Assembly (NCBI GenBank): GCA_021297815.1
Contig: JAJTGK010000010.1
Location: 1-61,172 of the forward strand
DNA: 61,172 bases
Direction of reading: 5' to 3'
Origin: Planctomycetaceae bacterium
GTDB taxonomy: Bacteria > Planctomycetota > Phycisphaerae > Phycisphaerales > SM1A02
The notes under the pieces were generated by a model, which saw nothing but the letters and a program-made list of their open reading frames with translations, had not been told where the DNA came from and searched no databases. Shown here piece by piece: positions 53,767 through 61,172 of this stretch. Numbering within the stretch: position 1 is the first letter of the stretch; each line of letters opens with the position of its first letter. A program made the translations under genes and the position numbers.

Positions 53767-54954
53767 TCACTTCGTGCTCGTCAGGAAGCGATGCGACATG
53801 CGGTGCGTGTAGGTCTGGCCCGGGCGCAGCACCACATTCGGCCACGCGTCCTTGCCCTGCTTGTTGATCGAGTCGGGGAAGGCCTGCGTCTCGAGGCAGA
53901 GCGCGCCGTTCTTCTGGTACACCGCGCCGCCCTTGCCAGGGATGCCGTCGAGGAAGTTGCCCGTGTAGAACTGGATGCCCGGCTGGTTCGACCAGATCTG
54001 CATCGAGCGCCCCGACTTCGGCTCGATGAGCACGGCCGAGAGCCACATGCCGTCCGACTGCGGCTTCTGGTCGAGCACGAAGTTGTGGTCGTAGCCGCCC
54101 GGGTCGTCCTTGGTGGCGGGCATCTTGGCGAAGTCCTGGCCGATCGGCTTGATCGAGGTGAAGTCGAGCGGCGTGCCCTTCACGGCGGCGATCTCGCCCG
54201 TCGTGATCAGCGTGCCGTCGACGGGCGTGTAGCGCGCCGCAGGGATCATGAGCATGTGCCCGAGGATGTCGCCCGCACCGTGGCCCGCGAGGTTCCAGTA
54301 GCTGTGGTGCGCCATGTTCACGACCGTCGGCGCGTCGGTGGTCGCCGACATGGTGACATCGAGCGTGTTCTGCGGCGTGAGCGCGTACACGACCTTCGCG
54401 TCGACATTGCCCGGGTAGCCCTCCTCGCCGTCCTTCGAGCGGTAGGTGAACTCGACCGTGGCGACGCCGTTCACGACCTTGCCCTCGCCCTTCCAGACGA
54501 CCTTGTCGAAGCCCTTCACGCCGCCATGCAGGTGGTTGGCGCCGTTGTTGGTGGCCAGCGTGTACTCCTTGCCGTCGATCGAGAACTTGCCGCCCGCGAT
54601 GCGGTTGGCGCAGCGGCCCGCGGTGCAGCCGAAGTACTGCGTGCGCGCGACATAGTCGGCGGCACTCTCGCGGCCGAGCACGACATCGGCGACCTTGCCG
54701 CTCGCATCGGGCACCTTGAGCGACACGACGATCGTGCCATAGTTCGTGATCTCGGCCTCGAGGCCGTTGCCGTTGCGGAGCGTCCAGAGGTGGACGGGCT
54801 TGCCGTCGACTTCGCCCCAGCCCTTCATGTCGACCGTGCCGACGGCCGCCTGCTTGGCGGCGGGTGCGGGCTTGACCGCGTCCTGCGCGGCGGCGACGGC
54901 GACGGCGGCGATGGCAAGCGGAATGGCGAGCGACAGCGTGTTGGGCAGGGACAT
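53767..54954 (-). CDS. galM: Exported aldose 1-epimerase (galactose mutarotase)
   Basis: A 395-residue protein with a signal peptide (MSLPNTLSLAIPLAIAAVAV). The mutarotase fold follows: LRNGNGLEAEITNYGTIVVS, the first catalytic histidine in NNGANHLHGGVKGFDKV, the second in NMAHHSYWNLAGHG and the catalytic glutamate in CLETQAFPDS near the C-terminus, with PGGYDHNFVLD between. It interconverts alpha and beta anomers of aldoses outside the cytoplasm. Its place at the end of a sugar ABC transporter operon suggests that it supplies the correct anomer to the binding protein. It starts 35 bases after the permease stop. Confidence 0.92.
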   Translation of the reverse strand: MSLPNTLSLAIPLAIAAVAVAAAQDAVKPAPAAKQAAVGTVDMKGWGEVDGKPVHLWTLRNGNGLEAEITNYGTIVVSLKVPDASGKVADVVLGRESAADYVARTQYFGCTAGRCANRIAGGKFSIDGKEYTLATNNGANHLHGGVKGFDKVVWKGEGKVVNGVATVEFTYRSKDGEEGYPGNVDAKVVYALTPQNTLDVTMSATTDAPTVVNMAHHSYWNLAGHGAGDILGHMLMIPAARYTPVDGTLITTGEIAAVKGTPLDFTSIKPIGQDFAKMPATKDDPGGYDHNFVLDQKPQSDGMWLSAVLIEPKSGRSMQIWSNQPGIQFYTGNFLDGIPGKGGAVYQKNGALCLETQAFPDSINKQGKDAWPNVVLRPGQTYTHRMSHRFLTSTK

Positions 54955-54989
54955 GGTGGCTCCGTGTGGTGTCAGGTGCGGAAGTCGTC

Positions 54990-55979
54990 TCAGGCGGACG
55001 CGGCGGCGCCCGTCCGCTCGAGGCGGCGTGCATTGAATCGGCGAATCAGCTCGTCGGCCGCCACTCCCACGAGGAGCACGGCGCCGATCACCGCGAACTC
55101 GAGCTGCGACGACAGCCCGACGAGGATGATCGTGTTGCGCAGGACCTGCAGCGTCGCGGCGCCCACGACCACGCCGATCACGCTGATCTCGCCGCCGCGC
55201 AGGCTGCAGCCGCCGAGGACGGCCGCGGCGATCGCGTAGAGCTCGTAGAAGTTTCCGAAGTCCGAGGGCTGCGCGCTGCCGATGTCGAAGATGAACAGCA
55301 TGCCGCCGAAGCCCGCGAGCAGGCTGCACGCGACATAGCTCATGGTCACCAGCCACGCGGTCGGAACGCCCGAATAGCGCGCGGCGCTCTCGTTGCGCCC
55401 CGTCGCGAGCAGCCAGCGCCCCCACACCGTGCGCGAGAAGAAGAGGCCGATCAGGACCGCGAGCACGATCATCGGGATCACGGTCGATGGGATGCGGTAG
55501 TTCTCGATGCCTGGAATCGCGAACTTGGTGAGCGCGATCGCGCGGACCTCGCCGAATTCGCCCATGAAGCCCTGGGTCTGGTCGCCCGTCATCCAGCGCG
55601 CGATGCCGCGGTAGAGGAGCAGGCCGCACAGCGTGACGAGGAACGGCTGCAGCCGCAGCCGCGTGACGAGGAGCCCGTGGCAGAGCCCGATGAACGCGCT
55701 CATGAGCAAGACCGTGGGGATGACCTGCGCAGGTGCCCACTCGTGCTCGACGAGCAGCCACGGCGTCATGATGCCCGCGAGGCACACCACCGAACCGATC
55801 GAGAGGTCGATGCCGCCCGTGACGATGACGAGCGACGCGCCGAGCGCGAGGATCGAGTACAGCGCCGCGCGCTGCGTGAGCTGCATCAGGTTGATGCCCG
55901 TCAGGAAGTTCTCGCCGAAGATGCAGGCGACGATGAAGATCGCCGCGAAGATCCCGATGATGCCGAGCGCCTTCTTCAT
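54990..55979 (-). CDS. Ribose-type sugar ABC transporter, permease
   Basis: A 329-residue protein with eight to ten hydrophobic segments, matching the RbsC/AraH family (BPD_transp_2). ALGASLVIVTGGIDLSIGSV (about residues 45-64) is the family signature, and AIAAAVLGGCSLRGGEISVI is the loop that meets the ATPase. The ATG overlaps the ATPase stop in ATGA (55976-55979). With the ATPase and binding protein it forms a CUT2-class importer for a pentose or hexose. Confidence 0.92.
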   Translation of the reverse strand: MKKALGIIGIFAAIFIVACIFGENFLTGINLMQLTQRAALYSILALGASLVIVTGGIDLSIGSVVCLAGIMTPWLLVEHEWAPAQVIPTVLLMSAFIGLCHGLLVTRLRLQPFLVTLCGLLLYRGIARWMTGDQTQGFMGEFGEVRAIALTKFAIPGIENYRIPSTVIPMIVLAVLIGLFFSRTVWGRWLLATGRNESAARYSGVPTAWLVTMSYVACSLLAGFGGMLFIFDIGSAQPSDFGNFYELYAIAAAVLGGCSLRGGEISVIGVVVGAATLQVLRNTIILVGLSSQLEFAVIGAVLLVGVAADELIRRFNARRLERTGAAASA

Positions 55980-57511
55980 GCGTGTTCCTTGGCTCCGTGC
56001 GCGGCCGAGCCGCCTGTCGCGAGGTGCATGATGGCGACTTCGCTCGCCTCGTGGGCGGCGAGTTCGCCCGCGACCGTTCCCTCGTGCATCACGAGGATGC
56101 GGTCGGCGAGGAGCAGGACCTCCTCGAGCTCGCTCGACGCGAACACGACCGCGCTGCCCGCGTCGGCGAGGCGGCGGACCTCGGCGTGGATTTCGGCGCG
56201 GGCGCCCACATCGACGCCGCGGGTCGGCTCGTCGAGGAGGAGCACCGCGGGATCGATGGCGAGCCACCGCCCGATGACCGACTTCTGCTGGTTTCCGCCT
56301 GAAAGCGTCTGCACGCGCCGCGCGGGGTGCGGCGGCCTCAGCTGCATGCGGTCGATCATGCGGGCGACCAGGCCGCGCTCGCCGCGCCGGTCGACGAGGC
56401 GCGCGCGGCTCGAACGGTCGACCCACGCGAGCGACATGTTGACCGACACCGCGTCCTCGAGGAAGAGCCCGTTGCGCGCGCGGTCCTCGGGCACGATGGC
56501 GATGCCGCGGCGCACGCGCACGCTGGAGCCGCCCGTCACCTCGAGGCCATCGACGAGCACGCGCCCGCCGTGCGGCGATACGCCCGCGATCGCCTCGAGC
56601 GCCTCGGTGCGGCCCGCGCCCACGAGGCCCGCAAGGCCCACGATCTCGCCCGCGCGGACCTCGAACGACATGGGCGCGCGCCGCCGATGCGCGCTCACGA
56701 GGCCCTCGACGCGCAGCCGCACGGGCGCCGCGCCGTTTGCCGCGCGCCGCATCGATGGCGCGATGTCGCGACCGACCATGAGCCGCTCGACCATCGCGCG
56801 GTCGTACTCGCCGCGGGCGAGCTCGCCCGTCTTGCGGCCGTCGCGCAGCACGACCACGCGGTCGGCGATGCGCATCACCTCGTCGAGATGGTGCGACACG
56901 AACACCACCGCCACGCCGCGCGCGCGCAGCGCCGACATGATCTCGAGCAGCCTGTCGGCCTCGCGGTGCGTCAGGCTCGAGGTCGGCTCGTCGAGGATCA
57001 GGATGCGCGACTCGGTCGAGAGCGCCTTCGCGATCTCGACGAGCTGGCGCTGCGCGATCGGCAGCGACCCGCACGGCGTCGACGGATCGACATCGAGCCC
57101 CACGAGGTCGAGCCAGCGCCGCGCCTCGCGCCGCATGCGCCGCGTGTCCATCCAGCCAAGGCGCGACGGCTCGCGCCCGAGGTAGATCGAGCCCGCGACA
57201 TCGAGGTTCTCGGCGAGGTTCAGCTCCTGATGGACGAGCGCGATGCCCGCCTTGGTCGCGCCGCGCACGCCGTCGAGCTCGACCGCGCGCAGCGCGCCCG
57301 ACGCATCGGCGACCTCGAGCGAACCATCGCTCGGCTGCACCACGCCCGAGAGGATCTTGAGCAGCGTCGACTTGCCCGCGCCGTTCTCGCCGACGATCGC
57401 CAGCACCTCGCCGCCGCGCACATCGGCGTCGATGCCCGCAAGCGCCGTCACGCCCGCATAGCGCCGGCCGACGCCGCGCACGCGCAGGAGAACGGGCTTC
57501 TCGTCAGGCAT
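55976..57511 (-). CDS. Ribose-type sugar ABC transporter, duplicated ATPase
   Basis: A 511-residue protein with two ABC domains in one chain, as in RbsA. The first has Walker A GENGAGKST (about residues 41-49), the signature-like SLPIAQRQLVEIAKAL and Walker B RILILDEPTSSL with H-loop VSHHLDE. The second has the degenerate Walker A LVGAGRTEAL, the signature LSGGNQQKSVIGRWLA and Walker B VLLLDEPTRGVD, the usual asymmetry of this subfamily. It powers import through the permease. It is located between the binding protein (21-base gap) and the permease (4-base overlap). Confidence 0.93.
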   Translation of the reverse strand: MPDEKPVLLRVRGVGRRYAGVTALAGIDADVRGGEVLAIVGENGAGKSTLLKILSGVVQPSDGSLEVADASGALRAVELDGVRGATKAGIALVHQELNLAENLDVAGSIYLGREPSRLGWMDTRRMRREARRWLDLVGLDVDPSTPCGSLPIAQRQLVEIAKALSTESRILILDEPTSSLTHREADRLLEIMSALRARGVAVVFVSHHLDEVMRIADRVVVLRDGRKTGELARGEYDRAMVERLMVGRDIAPSMRRAANGAAPVRLRVEGLVSAHRRRAPMSFEVRAGEIVGLAGLVGAGRTEALEAIAGVSPHGGRVLVDGLEVTGGSSVRVRRGIAIVPEDRARNGLFLEDAVSVNMSLAWVDRSSRARLVDRRGERGLVARMIDRMQLRPPHPARRVQTLSGGNQQKSVIGRWLAIDPAVLLLDEPTRGVDVGARAEIHAEVRRLADAGSAVVFASSELEEVLLLADRILVMHEGTVAGELAAHEASEVAIMHLATGGSAAHGAKEHA

Positions 57512-57532
57512 CGCCGTGGGCGCAGGGCGCGG

Positions 57533-58603
<1,071 letters not shown>

Positions 58604-58637
58604 GGGGTTCTCCTCAGTTCTCTCTGGCACGACGCGG

Positions 58638-59402
58638 TCAGCCGACCGTCATTCCGCCGTTCACATGGATGTCCTGGCCTGTCACGAAGTTCGAGCTCTC
58701 GCTCGCAAGGAAGACGACCGTGCCCGCGAGGTCCTGCGGGATTCCCCAGCGGCCCATCGGGATCAGGCGGCGGTAGCCCTCCTTCTCGTGCTCTGGGTCG
58801 TTGGCATGGCGCTCGACGGGGATCCAGCCTGGCGCGATCATGTTCACGGTGATGTTCCACGGCGCGAGCTCGTTCGCCATCGAGCGCGACCAGCCGATCT
58901 GCCCGCCCTTGGCGGCGACATAGGCGCTGAACGGCGCGACGCCGCGGTTGAAGACCTCGCTCGTGATGTTGATGATGCGGCCCCAGCGCTGCGCCTTCAT
59001 GTGCGGCAGCACCTCGCGCGACAGGAGGTACGGGCTCTTCACGAAGAAGTCGTACATCGACTGGTAGAACTCCCAGTCGTACTCCTCGATCGGCTTGAGC
59101 GGCTGCGCGGGGGTGGCGTTCGGGATGAGGATGTCGATCGGGCCGAGGTCGGCCGCGATCTGCGCGCAGAGCGACTTCACCTCGACGGGGTCGATCACGC
59201 TCGCGCGGTAGAGCCCGCCCTGGAAGCCCTCGGCGCGGTACTCGGCGAAGGTCTTCTCGGCCCACTCCTTGCCGTTCGCGTAGTTGAAGGCGACCTTGCA
59301 GCCCGCCGAACCGAGCGCAAAGGCCATCGCCTTGCCGAGACCCTTCGAGGAGCCGGTGACGAGCGCGACCTTGCCATCGAGACGGAAGTTCGGGGCGTGC
59401 AT
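58638..59402 (-). CDS. SDR family NAD(P)-dependent oxidoreductase
   Basis: A 254-residue classical short-chain dehydrogenase. TGSSKGLG (residues 16-23) is the cofactor-binding glycine motif, NATPAQ replaces the common NNAG, Ser148 lies in INITSEVF, and Tyr161-Lys165 in SAYVAAKGG complete the catalytic set. APGWIPVERHAN follows the usual PG motif. No cofactor specificity is certain. It lies 34 bases before the binding-protein start and 27 bases after the propeller protein stop, so it probably oxidises or reduces the imported sugar or its derivative. Confidence 0.9.
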   Translation of the reverse strand: MHAPNFRLDGKVALVTGSSKGLGKAMAFALGSAGCKVAFNYANGKEWAEKTFAEYRAEGFQGGLYRASVIDPVEVKSLCAQIAADLGPIDILIPNATPAQPLKPIEEYDWEFYQSMYDFFVKSPYLLSREVLPHMKAQRWGRIINITSEVFNRGVAPFSAYVAAKGGQIGWSRSMANELAPWNITVNMIAPGWIPVERHANDPEHEKEGYRRLIPMGRWGIPQDLAGTVVFLASESSNFVTGQDIHVNGGMTVG

Positions 59403-59429
59403 GGGCTCCGCAGAATAGCGGAATCGCCC

Positions 59430-61103
59430 TCAGTGGCCAGCGCGGATGGCCACGAGTTCGCGCGCCGAACGGTGGTAGAGCACGCCCCCCGCCGCCGATG
59501 GGCCCGACATCGACCAGCAGTCGCCGAGGGGCCCGAGGTCGTTGACCGCGACGAGCGCGCGCTGGTCGAGGTCCTCGGCCGCGATGTCGACGACATAGAC
59601 CGTGCCGAGCATGGTCGTGATGTAGAGGTGCCCGCCAAGCACGACCGGCGTCGGGAAGAACGCGTCGATCTCCCAGCCGTCGGTGCGCGAACGGTCCTCG
59701 TCGGCGATCTCGACGCCGCGCGCGTCGACGGTCTTCGTGCGCAGCGGCTTGCCGTACAGGCGCGTGCCGTCGGCGGCGACGCCCACGGGAAGCTCCATGA
59801 TCTCGACGCGGCCCGTCTCGACATGCACGCGCCCGAGCGAGTATGCAGGCCCGCTGTGGCCCGCGGGCGCGAGGCCGTTGCGGCGGTTGTTCGTCGTGCA
59901 GAGGAACCAGTGGTATCCGCCCGCGACGAGGTTCGTGTGCCACTGCGGATGGATGTGGAGCCGCTCGCCTGGCGCGAGCGGGAACGAAGGGTCGGCGACG
60001 GCCGCGAGTTCGACGCCGACAAGCAGTTCGCCGGACGCACGCGTGAGATCGACCTTCCCCGACAGCGACTGCTCGCGCACGAGCGCGCCCGTCGCAGCAT
60101 CGAGCACGAGATGCGACTGCTCGCGGCCGTTGCGGAACCAGTACGCGAAGCGCTCGTCCGAATGCAGCGCATAGAGCGCTTCCCAACCGCCGTCATCGCG
60201 GAGTTCCCCCGTCGGCTCGAACATCCACACGCGCTTCCCGTTCGCAGGATCGATCATCGAGAGGCCCACCGGCCGCTCGGGCACATCGTGCGGGCCGCCG
60301 CGCCCGATCAGGATCCCGCGCGGACCAAGCACGGGCGTGCAGTAGAAGGTGCAGGATTCCTCGGAGATCCACGCGACCTTTCCCGTCGCGCGATCGATCG
60401 CATGCAGGTAGTTCCAGTCGTCGCGCGCCGCGTCGTAGCGCGGGTGGTCCTTCGCGATCGGCTCGATGGTGACGAGAAACTCGCCGACTGCGATCGGCTC
60501 GCACTGGCGGTTGAAGGGATAGGCGTCGGGCTGCGTGCGGAACTCGCGGCGCCACACCTCGTCGCCGTCGCGTGTGAAGCAGGCCATCGAACCCGAACTG
60601 TTGAAGAACCACACGCGGTCGTGGCTTGCGATGGGCGACCACGAGGTCGAGTCGCTGAACGCGTACATCTGCGGACTCGTGCGGCCGTGGTCGGCGCGCA
60701 GTTCACGCGACCACACCATCTTGCCCGTCGCGCGGTCGACCGCGTGGCACAGGATCGCGTTCGACTGCCGCGGCTTCGCAGGATCCTGCTCGGCGAAGGT
60801 CGTGAGATAGACGCGGTCGCCGACCACCGCGATGCCGCCCTGCCCCGCATTCGGCAGCGCGCACCTCCACAGGATGTTCTCGCCGCGCGCGACCGACCAC
60901 TCGGTCGCCACGCGCGCGTCGGGCGCGATCCAGTTCGCGTGCGGGCCCGCGGCCTGCGGCCAGGGCGCGTCGGTCGCGCACCCCGAAGCCGATAGCGCAA
61001 GAGATCCGAGTGCGGTCGCCCGCAGCGATGGCAGACATGCCGCCACAAAGCGCAGCCGAGCGAAGTCACGGGAGATGCAACGCCGCCATCGATGACGATT
61101 CAT
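59430..61103 (-). CDS. PQQ-like beta-propeller lipoprotein
   Basis: A 557-residue protein. The lipobox is LALSASGC (about Cys42). The rest is a series of PQQ-enzyme-like/pyrrolo-quinoline repeats, each with a W-type motif such as VDRATGKMVWSRELR, IDRATGKVAWISEES and IDPANGKRVWMFEPT, forming a propeller. The cofactor-binding residues of true quinoproteins are not evident, so it is probably a structural or binding propeller as in BamB. It is the first gene of the six-gene operon. The final 69 bases of the window (61104-61172) hold its upstream region and nothing else recognised. Confidence 0.82.
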   Translation of the reverse strand: MNRHRWRRCISRDFARLRFVAACLPSLRATALGSLALSASGCATDAPWPQAAGPHANWIAPDARVATEWSVARGENILWRCALPNAGQGGIAVVGDRVYLTTFAEQDPAKPRQSNAILCHAVDRATGKMVWSRELRADHGRTSPQMYAFSDSTSWSPIASHDRVWFFNSSGSMACFTRDGDEVWRREFRTQPDAYPFNRQCEPIAVGEFLVTIEPIAKDHPRYDAARDDWNYLHAIDRATGKVAWISEESCTFYCTPVLGPRGILIGRGGPHDVPERPVGLSMIDPANGKRVWMFEPTGELRDDGGWEALYALHSDERFAYWFRNGREQSHLVLDAATGALVREQSLSGKVDLTRASGELLVGVELAAVADPSFPLAPGERLHIHPQWHTNLVAGGYHWFLCTTNNRRNGLAPAGHSGPAYSLGRVHVETGRVEIMELPVGVAADGTRLYGKPLRTKTVDARGVEIADEDRSRTDGWEIDAFFPTPVVLGGHLYITTMLGTVYVVDIAAEDLDQRALVAVNDLGPLGDCWSMSGPSAAGGVLYHRSARELVAIRAGH

Positions 61104-61172
61104 GTCGTCAGGCTACTCGGTCTGCCCGAACTTCGAGCCAGCGACTCACCTGGTGCCATCGCCCATCGAGCA

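Overview
The window is about 61 kb of very GC-rich bacterial DNA whose coding style and protein architecture point to a planctomycete of the class Phycisphaerae, probably from an assembled environmental genome. The evidence is indirect but consistent: two secreted proteins end in paired type-I dockerin-like repeats of the 'GC-type' found in Phycisphaerae; four secreted proteins end in a PEP-CTERM-like tail (VPxP, a short hydrophobic segment, then RRR); there are several multi-domain exported proteins with no assigned function; and there is a short membrane protein with an N-terminal CxxC zinc ribbon. No rRNA, tRNA, CRISPR array, integrase or insertion sequence was seen. The tetranucleotide ACGT is almost absent from the whole window: two copies found by eye, against roughly 180 expected from base composition.

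Layout. 1-7.4 kb: surface-polysaccharide cluster (three family-2 glycosyltransferases, a TMTC-like membrane TPR protein, a DUF2304 protein, a Wzx-type flippase and a family-4 glycosyltransferase), mostly with ATGA stop/start overlaps. 7.4-11.4 kb: NAD(P)H-hydrate epimerase, a lipoprotein resembling iodothyronine deiodinase, a TPR-sulfotransferase and an orphan ATP-grasp enzyme. 11.6-31.4 kb: exported proteins (VPxP-tailed protein, oligopeptidase B, dockerin protein, subtilase, lamin-tail/HYR protein, VCBS-type protein, YceI protein, sialidase, alpha/beta hydrolase with dockerins), with a hairpin-rich repeat block at 12.3-12.95 kb and a 2-oxoadipate dioxygenase/decarboxylase-like enzyme. 31.4-37.3 kb: a 1355-residue TPR protein and a tandem pair of VPxP-tailed paralogues. 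37.4-48.9 kb: a Tat-exported Gfo/Idh/MocA oxidoreductase, a complete RND efflux operon (outer-membrane factor, adaptor, pump), a broken SYLF-domain gene, an Old Yellow Enzyme, a second hairpin-repeat block, and a radical SAM protein resembling tetraether-lipid synthases. 48.9-53.7 kb: an MgtC/DUF4010 membrane protein, an FMN hydroxy-acid oxidase, a phosphodiesterase-like lipoprotein and another VPxP-tailed protein behind a structured leader. 53.8-61.1 kb: six genes on the minus strand (PQQ-like beta-propeller lipoprotein, SDR dehydrogenase, sugar ABC binding protein, ATPase, permease, exported aldose 1-epimerase), which look like one sugar uptake operon.

How the parts fit. The first cluster would build and export a glycan. 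The dockerin, cohesin-like and VPxP-tailed proteins would decorate or assemble on the cell surface. The last operon imports and processes a sugar. Three exported-protein genes (21417-23989, 30054-31357, 44765-45209) have disrupted reading frames; one is explained exactly by a 5-bp tandem duplication. Whether these are biological or assembly errors cannot be decided from the sequence alone.
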